A stretch of 64,000 bases of DNA from Plasmopara viticola (GCA_001695595.3 MBPM02000067.1:124001-188000), one strand, 5' to 3'. Shown: positions 11,387-22,757, counted from the stretch's first letter. Notes: generated from the letters alone by a model not told the origin. Program-made: numbers and translations.

Positions 11387-11737
11387 TATTGAAGGTAACC
11401 GGTTTCCCTCCGTTTTATTCCGGTTTCCAAGGCTGTCCAATACGAGCGGCTGTCCAACGGTTCAAACATACAACGATGACGCCATGGATGGACACACGGA
11501 CAGGCGCACTCAGGATGATTGCGCCCGGATGGGAAGATGATTGCGCCCAGATGGTAAGCTCTTTTGATTGGCTTAGATAATTGAATGGCTTAGATGTAGC
11601 AAGGAGTTGTGAACTAAGGACCGAATTAATAAACTCACTTCCAAACATTATTTCTTCTACTCAAGTGTCTTCGCTCCGGTTTTTCTCCGCGCAGACTCTT
11701 CGGTTTTTCTCCTTCGTCCTCTTCAGCTCATTCAACA
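11387..11737 (+). repeat. LTR shared by A3 and A4 (351 bp)
   Basis: Appears the same as the LTR at 2543 on reading and lacks the 2-bp loss of the neighbour at 6967. It abuts the PBS GGTTATGAGCCCAA at 11738. Confidence 0.9.
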
Positions 11738-11741
11738 GGTT

Positions 11742-13099
11742 ATGAGCCCAACGACCATGTCTTCTGCGCACAACGTCTCGGCCAAGATCGCCATCGAGAA
11801 TTCAACGGCGACAACTTTGCCACGTGGAACCGCTACATGCGTGGCGTGTTCCTGACCAAGTCGGTATGGCACGTAGTCAACCGGGAGGTGACTCCGACCT
11901 TCGCCGACGCACGTGCTGCGGACGAGTATGTCAAGACCAGCAACGTTGCTTTTGGTCTGATGCTCTTGCATATGGAGGCCGACTACCATCACGTGGTTGA
12001 TGACTGCGAGGAAGCGTGGGTCGCGTGGCAACGTATCAAGACACTTTACGGTGGATCACAGAAGGCTGGGCGCATCTACTTGAAGCGTCAACTCTTCAGT
12101 ATGGAGATGGCGGAAGGCGACAACGTCATGCACCACTGCAACGAAGCTCTCAACATCAGCGCCAAGCTCAGCAGTATTGGTGCCAAGATGGAGGATGAAG
12201 ATGTTGCGATCTGCTTGCTGCGGAGTCTCCCTAAAAGTTTTGAGAACGTTGTTTTTAACTTGGAGATTAGCAACGCGGAACTGCGGACGCAAGACGTTGT
12301 GAAAGTGCTCACGAATGAGCATATCAAGCGTCAAAGTGCAAAGACTCCGGTGGTTAAGACTGAAGATGCGGTGAAGGCATTTAGTGTTGAGCGTGAGTCT
12401 CGCCAATGCACATACTGTGGAAAATTGGGGCACTCCGTGGAGAGGTGCTGGACCAAGCAAAAAGACGACAATCGAGGTGCTCGACGCGGCGGCCAAGCTC
12501 GTGGACGCGGAGCCAACAATATCTACTATCGACCCAATGATGATTACGAGTACGACCGTGTTGCGTTTGCTGTATCGCTGGAATGTGGACTTTCAAGTGG
12601 CAAGAATATGCCAGGGATGTGGGCGATTGACAGTGGTGCTACTCATCACATCTGCAACAACAAGGCCAAGTTCGTCATGCTGAATGAGCAAGATAAAGGC
12701 GAGCTATCGGTGGCTGACGGCAACAAGGCCGAGATCAAGGGCGTTGGCACCATCATTGAACGAGTGGTTCTGTCCGATGGTGAAGAACGCGACATCGAAA
12801 TCAAGGATGCATTATACGTGCCGATGATGAACAAGAACCTGCTATCAGTACCTCAGATCAACAAAAGTGGCAAGTTTAAAGTGGTGTTGATGGCGCACAC
12901 ATGCACATTGCACGGAAATCTTCGCATCAAGTAGTGGCCACAGCAGATCTTGTGGATGGACTATATTGGCTTCGTACGGCTCAGCGCTCGGCAAATGCGA
13001 CTACACGTGGAAACAGTGGTGTCGACTTACACGCGCGTATGGGTCATGCTCCAGTCGACGTGCTTCGCAAAATGGTGACTATCAACATGATCAAGGATG
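11742..13099 (+). pseudogene. gag: A4 Gag-protease and integrase N-terminus, cut by the D array
   Basis: Starts at the PBS ATG (11742). A one-A loss at about 11800 (GAGAATTC for GAGAAATTC) breaks the frame after about 20 codons; the rest of Gag is open again from 11837 to 12934 with the CCHC knuckle and IDSGATHH. The T deletion shared by the array near 12886 follows. Integrase then reads to NMIKD and stops dead at 13099, where GGATG borders the D-array LTR. The continuation DACVPIKSS is at 35394. Confidence 0.85.
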
Positions 13100-13379
13100 T
13101 ATTGAATAAAGGTCACTTGAGCTGAAGATGGCAAAATGCAAAGTAAATATATTTAATGGTCCTTAGTTCACAACTACATGCTACCTCTAAGCCAATGTTT
13201 TATCTAAGCCAATCAGAATGACTCACCATCCGGGCGCAATCATCTTCCCATCCCGAAACCGATCTTTTGCCCATCTTGAACCCGCTCTTTAAGTCAGTCA
13301 TCAAATGATTGCAGATACCGGTACTTACCGGTATGAAGTCGCTGGTCGAGGCGTTACTTTTACAGCATCTTCGACAACA
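13100..13379 (-). repeat. 3' LTR of D (280 bp)
   Basis: On the + strand it reads TATTGAATAAAGG to CTTCGACAACA. The U3 end (right side) encodes the last Pol residues; the TAA stop lies at 13325-13327. It holds a doubled palindrome, TACCGGTA at 13316-13323 and 13326-13333, and one GATGATTGCGCCCGGATGG unit. The polypurine tract GAGTGGGAG is at 13380-13388. It differs from the D 5' LTR at 26813 by a single base that I can see. Confidence 0.9.
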
Positions 13380-15402
13380 CTCCCACTCGACTCGTCAGCC
13401 TTCGCCTTCTGTATACCAAGCTTGCTTCGGAGTACACAAAACTGCATCGCAGGAATCGGCTTGGTCATTATGTCGGCAAGCATGTCGAGAGTAGAGATGT
13501 ACTCGAGAATCACTTGACCATCTTCAACCTTTTCACGTACAAAATGGTATCGAATGTCGATGTGCTTGGTTCGTGTATGAGCTTCCGGGTTCTTTGCTAG
13601 TGCAATCGAGCCTTGATTATCTTCATAAATCTTGACCGCTGTATCCGGGGACATCTCTCCCAGCTCACACATAAACGCCTTGAGCCATATTGCCTCTTGC
13701 GTAGCCTCTGACAATGCCATGTATTCAGCTTCTGTAGACGACAGTGCCACCGTACGCTGTTTCTTGCTCTTCCAGCTGACACATCCACCGCTCATCATAA
13801 AGGCGTAGCCGCTTGTACTCCTTCGCGAGATTGTATCTCCGGCCCAGTCCGCATCCGAAAATCCTTGCAATTGATCATGATTCGCTGCTTGAAATTCAAT
13901 ACCGTGCGTCCTTGTACCTTGGATATACCTGAAGACTCTTTTTAACGCTTGCCAGTGTGTCGGACATGGGTCTGCTGCAAATTGGCTGAGTACCCCCACT
14001 GCCGCAGCGAGATCCGGACGCGTACCGACCATAAGATACATCAGGCAACCAATAGCATTTCGATATGGCACACCGGTCATGGTTTCACCGTGTTTGCATC
14101 CTCCTTCGCACATTGACTTGGTAAGTTTGAGTCCTGGATCTTGCGGAGTTCTGACGGGCTTGCTCTTTTCCATATTGAACTTGGTTAAAATTTCGCACGC
14201 GAACTTGGCTTGCCGCATCGTCAGAGTCCCGATCTTCAAATTTTGCTCGATCTCAATTCCAAGAAAGAAGTGAAGTTGCCCCAAATCCGTCATCTCGAAT
14301 CGTTTGCTGAGTGCGTGCTTGGTTTCCTGGAGCATCTTGCTAGCATTGCAGGCCAAAATTAGATCGTCGACGTAAAGTGCTACGAACATCATGTCATGGC
14401 CATCCCGCTTCACATACACGCAGTGATCAGCATCACACTTCTTGAAGTCCAGACCCAACATGAAGTCGTCAATGGTTTTGTTCCACATGCGAGGCGATTG
14501 CTTCAGCCCGTACAGTGACCGCTGTAACTTGCACACGTAGTCTGGGTTGGCCTTGTCTGTAAAGCCGTCAGGCTGCGTCATGTAGATATCTTCGTCAAGC
14601 TGGCCGTTGAGAAACGCTGTTTTGACATCCATCTGATGAAGTGCGAGTCCGTACTTGGCAGCCAGACTGAGTAAAATCCGAATCGACGTAAACTTGGCCA
14701 CAGGAGCAAACGTTTCTTCATAATCAATGCCGAATTTTTGAGAGAACCCTTTGGCCACCAAACGCGCTTTGAATCGCTCGACTTCGCCGGCTTGATTCTC
14801 CTTGACACGAAACACCCATCGATTGCCGATTGCCTTGCGTCCTTTTGGAAGTGGTACGAGCGTCCATGTCTTGTTCTTTTGTAGCGAGTCCATTTCCAAA
14901 TCGCATGCGTTCTTCCATTTAGCTGCGTCGTCGGATTCCATCGCCGACTTAAAGGTGGTCGGCAACTCTCCCACTGAATCCACAACGTACGCAGCCTCAA
15001 AGTCTTGCGCTGTGGCTGACATTTCTTCAAGTGATTGATATCGACTTTGTCGTTTAGACCTTGGCACTTCAGTTGCTTTTTCGAGCGATTGGGTCCGTTG
15101 GTGACGCTTACTGCCAGGCTCAACCTCTTCTTCCTGCGCAGATTCCTCGGCTTCGTATTCCATCTGGTCATGCTGTGAGGATTCCTGATCGGTCGCTTCA
15201 TCATCATCCTGAACAACAACTTCATTGTAGCGACGGTTGCTCCTCCCACTGTCAAAAGTATCTTCCATAAACTTTGCGTCACGACTCACCAGCACACGAC
15301 CACTTTCTATTTCTTCAAATCGATACGCTTTCTCATGTTCCGAGTAGCCAAGAAATCGACAGCGTACTGACCGAGCGTCAAACTTGCTGCGCTTTTCCTT
15401 CG
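13325..15402 (-). CDS. gag-pol: D Pol, C-terminal half (integrase end, RT, RNase H); joins to 24739-26808
   Basis: This continues the D polyprotein from EKRSKFDARS: the integrase C-terminal GYSEHEKAYRF segment, an acidic linker, RT with HQMDVKTAFLNG and ALYVDDL, RNase H with [23 protein letters not shown] and LADIMTK, then a tail ending TPRPATSYR inside the LTR. Element E separates it from its N-terminal half; with one CTTCG copy discounted the two halves are in frame and total 1380 codons. Compared with G and H it reads Leu for Ser in ACDxEMD and Ile for Met in TxSRRS. The open frame to the right of 15402 belongs to the E LTR and is not part of the gene. Confidence 0.88.
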
Positions 15403-15691
15403 TGTTGAGGATACTGTTGTCGAAGATGCTGGTGATGATACGCCTCGACCAGCGACTACATATCGGTAAGTACCGGTATCTGCAATCAGTTGATGACTGA
15501 CTGAGGGGCGGGTTCAAGATGGGCAAATAATCGGTTTCGGGATGGGAAGATGATTGCGCCCGGATGGTGAGTTGCTCTGATTGGCTTAGATAAATCAATG
15601 GCTTAGAGGTAGCATGTAGTTGTGAACTAAGGACCTTTTTAAATATATTCACTTTGCATTTTACCAACTAGTGCACACTCGAGCTTCTTCA
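15403..15691 (+). repeat. 5' LTR of E (289 bp)
   Basis: Runs from TGTTGAGGATACTG to GAGCTTCTTCA, with a terminus different from those of D and F. It has an extra segment before the TGTTGTCGAAG found at the start of other lineage-1 LTRs. It differs from the 3' copy at about two sites (one gap near 15512 and one transition in GGGCAAATxATC). The PBS follows at 15692. Confidence 0.9.
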
Positions 15692-15695
15692 GGTT

Positions 15696-18115
15696 ATGAG
15701 CCCAAGCTCCGTCTTCCCTGACTCCGACACCGACTTCGCCCTTGCCATGGACGCCTCCACCACCAACCGCATCAACAAGTTCGATGGAACGAACTTCCAC
15801 ACTTGGAAGTTTAAAATGCAGATGGTGCTGGAGGAGCGTGACTTGTGGGAAGTGGTGAGCGGGGAGATCAAGCTGGAACACCTGACTACTGCGCTGGACC
15901 AGAACACGTTCAAGCGCAAGTCGAGGAAGGCGCTCGCGATCATCTGTCTTGCGATGGAGGACTCGCAGCTGCCGTTGGTTCGTTCGGCGAGTGGGGCACA
16001 CGATGCATGGTCGCGGCTTGAGGGACATTTCGAGAAGAAGAGCCTTGCGAATAAGCTCTTTCTTCGTCGTCGCTTCTTCACGGCCAAGATGGATGAAGGG
16101 GAAGATGTGCTCGCGCACATTAACAAGATGAAGACGCTGGCGGAGCAGCTCGACGCTGTGGGTGCTTCGGTTAGCGAGGACGACCTTGTGATCACGCTAT
16201 TGGCAAGTCTCAGCGAGTCGTACGCGTTTCTTATCACGGCACTCGAGTCAAGAGCCGACTCTTTATCGTGGGAACTCGTCACGTCTCGGCTGCTACACGA
16301 AGACTTGAAGCGCAAAGAGCAAGGTGGCGGCGTCGATGGAGCCGCGCACGGCCAAGGTCAAGCATTTGCAATGGCGGACAATGGACGACGCAAGGGACGA
16401 CAAGCGTCGGTGAAGGCAAGCAGTACTTGCCACTACTGTGGAGAGCATGGGCATTGGATTGCCAAGTGCCCGGCTCGAATTCGTGACAATGCGGAACGAC
16501 AGCGACCGCAGCGTGCTAGTGTCGCGCAAAGTAACGATGACGACTCTGGCGACTATCTTTTCTCGGTTGGTGAAGCTGCCTATTCCACCAAGTCGAGCTG
16601 TGTGTGGCTAGTTGACTCGGGGGCCACTCAACACATGACATACTCGAAAGAGTACATGAAAAACTACAAGAGAATTGACCCAGTGGATGTGCATCTCGCG
16701 GATGATGGCGTGGTTCAAGCTGTGGGGACGGGTGACATCGTTATGTCGATGTTTACGCCTCGCGGAATGAAGAAGGGTGTTCTCACTTCGGTTTGGCACA
16801 TTCCAAAGCTTTCACGCAATTTGTTCTCCGTTGGACGCTTTACAAAGGATGTTGGCCCAGTCACGTTTGAGCACGACGGCTGCTTTGCTGAAACAAAAGG
16901 TCTTCGCTGGAAGTTGGGCGCTCGTGAGGGAAAGGGGCTGTTCAAGCTCTGCATGAAGCCAATTATTGAAGACGAGGCCAATTTGACTAGCTCGTTGGGA
17001 TGCCATGGGGACACCACGTCGTACCTCTGGCACCTTCGACTAGGTCACATTGGTCACGGTGGTCTTTCGACTATTGTTGCAAAAGGCTGTGGAGCAGGTA
17101 TTGACCTGAAGTCTGTTAACAAGTGGGAGCTGTGCAAAGGATGCGCTCTTGGCAAACAGACGCGGGTAAGCTTCATGAAATCTTCACCCAATCGGGCAAA
17201 GAAACTTCTTGAAGTCATTCACAGCGATGTGTGTGGACCCATGCAAACGGCGACATTCAGTGGCAAGCGCTATTTTGCTACTTTTATCGATGAGAAGTCG
17301 CATTACTGTGCTGTGTACTTGCTACGAAACAAGTCCGAGGTTGCCGACAAGTTTGCTACTTTCGTTGCGATGGCCGAAAACCAGACGAACATGCGCGTTA
17401 AATCACTCTGTTGTGATAATGGTGGCGAGTACACTTCTGGAACAATGGCTAAGTTTTGTGCAGAGCGTGGCATCATACAGAAGTTTACGCCACCATACAC
17501 GCCACAACTGAATGGAGTCGCAGAACGCATGAATCGTACACTTGTTGAATGTGGACGATGTATGCTGGAGCACGCTGGTCTGCCAAAAACTTATTGGGGT
17601 GAAGCTGTTTTAACTGCTGCGTTTCTTCGCAACAGATGTCCAACACGAGCTGTTGAACATGATGCGTCGCCGTTTCAACTGTGGACTGGCAAGAAGCCTT
17701 TGTTGGCGAATTTGAAGGTATTCGGCTGCCATGCTTACGTCTCAGTTCCCAAAGAGAAACGATCCAAGTTTGATGCTCGTTCGACTCGGTGCCGTTTTCT
17801 TGGTTATTCAGAACATGAAAAGGCGTACAGGTTTGAAGAAATCGGTAGCGGTCGCGTTCTATTGAGTCGGGACGCAAATTTCATGGAAGATACTTTTGAC
17901 AACGAGATACCAAGTACCAAGTCGTCAGAAGCTCTATTTGACGAGACCGAAACAGCCAATTATGACCGCTCAGAAAATGAAAACGCTATGCAAGATCAGG
18001 ACATGGAGCCTGAAAAGAAGCAGCACGCGGGCACTCAGCCTATTGTGGACTTAGATTTTGAGCCTGGCAGCAAACGACACCAGCGGAACCAATCGCTTGA
18101 AAAAGCAGCGAATAT
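15696..18115 (+). CDS. gag-pol: E Gag-protease-integrase part; joins to 22763-24515
   Basis: Starts at the PBS ATG with MSPSSVFPDS. Order: Gag, CCHC knuckle CHYCGEHGHWIAKC, protease LVDSGATQHM, integrase HHCC (WHLRLGHIGH, CKGCALGKQTR), DDE core (HSDVCGPM, CDNGGEYTSG, NGVAERMNRT), GYSEHEKAYRF and an acidic linker ending QSLEKAAN. F is inserted in that linker after AATAT (18111-18115). Leaving out F and one AATAT, the frame continues at 22763 and gives an uninterrupted polyprotein of about 1390 aa. The open frame up to 18161 reads into the F LTR and is spurious. Confidence 0.9.
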
Positions 18116-18396
18116 TGTTGAAAAGGTCGAAGTGAGCACTAGTTGGCAAAATGCAAAGTGAATATATTTGAAAAGGTCCTTAGTTCACAACTACATGCTA
18201 CCTCTAAGCCAATGATTTATCTAAGCCAATCAGAACAACTCACCATCCGGGCGCAATCATCTTCCCATCCCGAAACCGATCATTTGCCCATCTTGAACCC
18301 GCTCCCTCAGTCAGTCATCAACTGATTGCAGATACCAATACTTACTGATATGTAGTCGCTGGTCGAGGCGTATCATCACCAGCATCTTCGACAACA
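18116..18396 (-). repeat. 3' LTR of F (281 bp)
   Basis: Reads TGTTGAAAAGGTCG to CTTCGACAACA on the + strand. Bases 18342-18396 are also the 3' end of the F coding region, stop at 18342-18344. The polypurine tract is at 18397-18405. The TACCGGTA doublet seen in D has decayed here to TACCAATACTTACTGATA. Confidence 0.93.
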
Positions 18397-21300
18397 CTCC
18401 CACTCGACTCGGCAACGGCGACGCCTTGTATCCCAAGTCTTGAACGCAGAACATCGAACTGCGCGGATGGAATTGGCTTCGTCATTATGTCGGCGAGCAT
18501 GTCTTGCGTAGGGATGTACTCAAGGTTGACTTGGCCGTCCTCAACCTTTTCTCGCACAAAGTGGTAGCGAATGTCGATATGTTTTGTGCGCTTGTGAAAT
18601 TCTGGATTCTTGGCCAACGCAATAGAACCTTGATTGTCCTCAAATATCTTGACAGACTCATTGGAAGTCATCTCACCAAGCTCGCATAGAAATACCTTGA
18701 GCCAAACCGCTTCTTGAGTGGCTTCTGATAAAGCCATGTACTCCGCCTCTGTTGAGGAAAGCGCCACACTTCGTTGCTTCTTACTTCGCCAGCTGATGCA
18801 TCCATTATTAAGTGTAAACGCATAGCCGCTTGTACTTCGGCGAGATTCGATGTCTCCAGCCCAGTCTGCATCCGAATACCCAAGTAACTTAGCTGAACCG
18901 CAACTTGAAAACTGAAGTCCATGCGTTTCCGTTGCCTTTAAGTATCGCAGAACCCGCTTGAGTGCTTGCCAATGCGTCGGACACGGATCAGCAGCAAACT
19001 GGCTTAGAACTCCCACAGCCGCAGCAAGGTCCGGTCGCGTCGCAACCATAAGATACATTATGCCACCGACACAACTTCGATAAGGCACATTCTTCATCGT
19101 AACTTCATGCTTGCAGCCGCCTTCACACATGTTCTTTGTCAGCTTGAGCCCTGCTTCTTGAGGCGTCTTGACCGGCTTGCTATCTTGCATTCCAAACTTG
19201 CTCAGAATTGACTTGAGAAACTTGGTCTGTCGCATCGTGACTCGACCGGATACTTGGTCTTGACCGATTTCCATACCGAGAAAGTACTTGAGCTCGCCGA
19301 GGTCAGTCATCTCAAATCGGTCGCTTAGCGCACGCTTGGTGGAGACAAGGAGCGAGTTGTTGCTGCTTGCTACAATGAGATCATCCACGTACAGCACAAC
19401 AATAACCATATCGTCGTCCACGCGCTTGATGTAGACACAGTGATCGGACTCACACTTGCTGAAACTCATCTTGATCATAAAGTCGTCGATGGTTTGGTTC
19501 CACATGCGCGGTGATTGCTTAAGGCCGTACAACGAGCGCTTCAGCTTACATACATGATCTTGTTCGTTTTCGCTCACATATCCTTCAGGCTGCTGCATAA
19601 AAATTTCTTCATCCAGAACTCCGTTTAAGAAAGCAGTCTTCACGTCCATCTGATGTAGCGTCAAAACGTACTTGGCAGCCATACTCAACGCGATGCGAAT
19701 TGAAGTAAACTTCGCCACCGGCGCAAATGTCTCCTCATAATCAACTCCAAACTTTTGTGAAAATCCCTTGGCAACGAGTCGCGCCTTGAACCGCTCGATA
19801 ATTCCATCTTGGTTTTCCTTGACTCGAAACACCCATCTGCAGCCGATCGCTTTGCGTCCTTTAGGCAGAGGAACAACATCCCAAGTCCTGTTCTTGTGGA
19901 GTGACTCTAGCTCCGATTCGCATGCAGCTTTCCATTGGCCCGCGTCACTGGATTCCATCGCCGACTTAAACGTTGTCGGCAATTCTCCCACTGAATACAC
20001 GACGTGGGCGGCTTCGTAGCCCTCTTCGCAAATTGTAGCCAGAGCCGACATTTCTTCGAGTGTCGAGCGTTGGTATTTCGGCACATGACGCTTGGGCTGC
20101 GGAACTTCAGTCACCTTTTCCAAAGATTGAGTACGAGGGTGCCGCTTGCTTCCCAGTTCAAAGTCCGTACTTGCGTCGTGTGTCTCATCCTGCTCTTGCT
20201 CAAACTCGTTTTCGTCGTCCGTCGATATTCCTTCATCCTCATCATGAATCTCGACAATAGTGCTTCTATTTTCGACAGCCGTTCTTTCACTGTCGAAAGT
20301 GTCTTCCTTGAACTGAGCATCACGACTCATAACGATTCGACCAGTCGACAATTCTTCAAAGCGATACGTCTTTTGGTGCTCCGAGTAGCCCAAAAATCGA
20401 CACAATATTGCTTTCGCATCCAGTTTCGAGCGCTTTTCCTTCGGAACATGCACGAACGCGTGGCAACCAAACACTTTCAAGTTGGCTAATAGTGGTTTCT
20501 TGGCTGTCCAAAGCTCGAAAGGCGACGTCTGGTGCTCGATAGCACGCGATGGACACCGATTTCGAAGAAACATTGCTGTCATAACTGCTTCTCCCCAGTA
20601 GTGTTTGGCGAGACCCGCGTGCTCCAACATGCACCTTGCGCATTCCACAAGCGTCCGATTCATACGCTCCGCAACTCCGTTAAGCTGCGGTGTGTACGGC
20701 GGCGTATACTTGAGCACAATTCCATTATCCGAGCAAAACTTGGCCATTTTCGTGGATGCATACTCGCCACCGTTGTCACTGCGAAGAGATTTTACGCGTT
20801 TGCCGGTCTGCTTTTCTGCGAATGCCACAAAATTGGCGAACTTGTCCACGACTTCTGACTTGCTCTTGATCAGATAGACGACGCAATATCTTGACTTGTC
20901 GTCGATGAACGTCACGAAGTAGCGCTTGCCACTAAACGTTGAAGACTTCATGGGACCGCACACATCGCTGTGTATAACCTCCAAAAGCTCCTTCGCTCGA
21001 TCCGTCGACATCGATTGGAACCGTAAACGAGTCTGCTTACCCAGTGCACAGCCATCACAAATCTCCCACTTGTTCACAGACGTAATGTCGATTCCAGTGG
21101 CGAGATTCTTCCTCACGATTGCGTTCAGCCCGTCGTGACCAATATGACCAAGTCGAAGATGCCACAAATATGAAGTGTCCTCGTTGCTTGTCAAAGTCTT
21201 GACCGTATTTGCTTCTTCACGAGCAACCGGAGTCATGTGCAGCCGAAATAATCCTTTTCCTTCGCGCGCACCGATTTTCCACTTGACACCTTTTGTTTCG

Positions 21301-22472
21301 GCAAAGCATCCCTCCTTGTCGAAAACAACAGGCCCGACGTCTTTGGTAAAGCGACCAACTGAAAACAAATTTCTCGACAACTTGGGGATGTGCCACACAT
21401 TTGTCAACACACCCTTCTTGATTCCGTGCGACGTCATCATAGCCATCACAATGTCACCGCTGCCAATAGCTTGTACGACGCCGTCGTCTGCCAGATGTAC
21501 ATCGATAGGGGGAAAAGTCTTGTAGCTCCTCATGAACTTCTTGGAACTTGTCATATGCTGAGTCGCCCCCGAATCGACCAGCCAGACGTCATTCGGCTTG
21601 ACAGAGCCACTGCTACCGCCAACCGAGAAAAGATAGTCACCAGAATCTTCAATCTGGGCGACGTTTGCCCGCTGCGATCGATATCGCTCAGCATCATTCT
21701 GGACTCGCGAGGGGCATTCTGCGATCCAGTGTCCTTGTTTGCCGCAATTATGGCACGCACCAGTCTTCTTCACCGGTCGTCCTTTGCGCTTCGCATCCTT
21801 CATCATGAACGCTTGGCCAGACGCAGCTCCATCGCCGCCCTGCTCCTTGCGCTTCATATCCTCATGGAGAAGTCGAGACGTCACCAGCTCCCAGGTCAAA
21901 GTGTCTGCACGAGATTCCAATGCAGTAATGAGAAACTGGTACGAGTCATTAAGACTCCCAAGAAGCGTGATAACCAAGTCGTCCTCGCTCACCGGGGCAC
22001 CTACAGCATCGAGCTGCTCCGCTAGCGTCTTGAGCTTGTTGATGTGTTCCAGAACATCATCACCTTCTTCCATCATTGTAGTGAAAAACCGTCGACGAAG
22101 AAAGAGCTTGTTTGCGAGGCTCCTCTTCTCAAAGTGTCCTTCCAGTCGCGACCATGCATCATGCGCACCACTTGACGACCGGACCAGTGGCAGTTGCGAG
22201 TCTTCCATCGCAAGACAGATTATCGCTAGCGCTTTCCGAGACTTCCTCTTGTAAGTCGACTGATCCATCGCATTCGTGCAGTGCTCCAGCTTGATCTCAC
22301 CACTTGCGACTTCCCACAGGTCCCTCTCCTCCAGCACCATCTGCATCTTGAACTTCCAGGTGTGAAAGTTGGTGCCGTCGAACTTGTTGATTCGACTTGG
22401 CATAGACGCGTCCATGGTGGCGAAGGCAGAGTCAGAGAAGGGGGAGGCAGAGTCGGCGGGGCTTGGGCTCAT
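18342..22472 (-). CDS. gag-pol: F Gag-Pol polyprotein, intact, 1376 aa
   Basis: One ORF begins at the PBS ATG. Gag covers about residues 1-235; CCHC knuckle 240-253 (CHNCGKQGHWIAEC); protease VDSGAT 299-304. Integrase: H438, H442, C472, C475 and D502, D566, E602 with a 35-residue D-E spacing; GYSEHQKTYRF near 695. A polar linker covers about 727-800. RT: D943 in HQMDVKTAFLNG and YVDD 1028-1031. RNase H: D1201, E1242, D1279, D1328. Residues 1360-1376 (ending TPRPATTYQ) are encoded within the 3' LTR. Nothing essential is missing, so this is the best candidate autonomous copy in the window; expression is unknown. A single ORF leaves open how the Gag:Pol ratio is set. Confidence 0.95.
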   Translation of the reverse strand: MSPSPADSASPFSDSAFATMDASMPSRINKFDGTNFHTWKFKMQMVLEERDLWEVASGEIKLEHCTNAMDQSTYKRKSRKALAIICLAMEDSQLPLVRSSSGAHDAWSRLEGHFEKRSLANKLFLRRRFFTTMMEEGDDVLEHINKLKTLAEQLDAVGAPVSEDDLVITLLGSLNDSYQFLITALESRADTLTWELVTSRLLHEDMKRKEQGGDGAASGQAFMMKDAKRKGRPVKKTGACHNCGKQGHWIAECPSRVQNDAERYRSQRANVAQIEDSGDYLFSVGGSSGSVKPNDVWLVDSGATQHMTSSKKFMRSYKTFPPIDVHLADDGVVQAIGSGDIVMAMMTSHGIKKGVLTNVWHIPKLSRNLFSVGRFTKDVGPVVFDKEGCFAETKGVKWKIGAREGKGLFRLHMTPVAREEANTVKTLTSNEDTSYLWHLRLGHIGHDGLNAIVRKNLATGIDITSVNKWEICDGCALGKQTRLRFQSMSTDRAKELLEVIHSDVCGPMKSSTFSGKRYFVTFIDDKSRYCVVYLIKSKSEVVDKFANFVAFAEKQTGKRVKSLRSDNGGEYASTKMAKFCSDNGIVLKYTPPYTPQLNGVAERMNRTLVECARCMLEHAGLAKHYWGEAVMTAMFLRNRCPSRAIEHQTSPFELWTAKKPLLANLKVFGCHAFVHVPKEKRSKLDAKAILCRFLGYSEHQKTYRFEELSTGRIVMSRDAQFKEDTFDSERTAVENRSTIVEIHDEDEGISTDDENEFEQEQDETHDASTDFELGSKRHPRTQSLEKVTEVPQPKRHVPKYQRSTLEEMSALATICEEGYEAAHVVYSVGELPTTFKSAMESSDAGQWKAACESELESLHKNRTWDVVPLPKGRKAIGCRWVFRVKENQDGIIERFKARLVAKGFSQKFGVDYEETFAPVAKFTSIRIALSMAAKYVLTLHQMDVKTAFLNGVLDEEIFMQQPEGYVSENEQDHVCKLKRSLYGLKQSPRMWNQTIDDFMIKMSFSKCESDHCVYIKRVDDDMVIVVLYVDDLIVASSNNSLLVSTKRALSDRFEMTDLGELKYFLGMEIGQDQVSGRVTMRQTKFLKSILSKFGMQDSKPVKTPQEAGLKLTKNMCEGGCKHEVTMKNVPYRSCVGGIMYLMVATRPDLAAAVGVLSQFAADPCPTHWQALKRVLRYLKATETHGLQFSSCGSAKLLGYSDADWAGDIESRRSTSGYAFTLNNGCISWRSKKQRSVALSSTEAEYMALSEATQEAVWLKVFLCELGEMTSNESVKIFEDNQGSIALAKNPEFHKRTKHIDIRYHFVREKVEDGQVNLEYIPTQDMLADIMTKPIPSAQFDVLRSRLGIQGVAVAESSGSVVEDAGDDTPRPATTYQ

Positions 22473-22476
22473 AACC

Positions 22477-22757
22477 TGTTGAAAAGGTCGAAGTGAGCAC
22501 TAGTTGGCAAAATGCAAAGTGAATATATTTGAAAAGGTCCTTAGTTCACAACTACATGCTACCTCTAAGCCAATGATTTATCTAAGCCAATCAGAATGAC
22601 TCACCATCCGGGCGCAATCATCTTCCCATCCCGAAACCGATCATTTGCCCATCTTGAACCCGCTCCCTCAGTCAGTCATCAACTGATTGCAGATACCAAT
22701 ACTTACTGATATGTAGTCGCTGGTCGAGGCGTATCATCACCAGCATCTTCGACAACA
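22477..22757 (-). repeat. 5' LTR of F (281 bp)
   Basis: Pairs with 18116-18396; on reading the copies differ only in CAGAATGACTC here against CAGAACAACTC there. The PBS complement TTGGGCTCATAACC occupies 22463-22476. Confidence 0.93.

Larger units (their letters stand above)
18116..22757 (-). mobile_element. Element F, complete and apparently intact copia element, TSD AATAT
   Basis: 4642 bp with two 281-bp LTRs (18116-18396, 22477-22757) that differ at two positions on reading. The single internal ORF has no stop or frameshift. AATAT is duplicated at 18111-18115 and 22758-22762. It is the innermost and probably youngest insertion, with PBS, polypurine tract and all catalytic motifs present. 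Confidence 0.95.

Noticed and set aside
2543..11737. Regularly spaced repeats as a CRISPR-like or satellite array
   Set aside because: The repeats are 350-bp LTRs at 4.4-kb spacing with retrotransposon ORFs between them.
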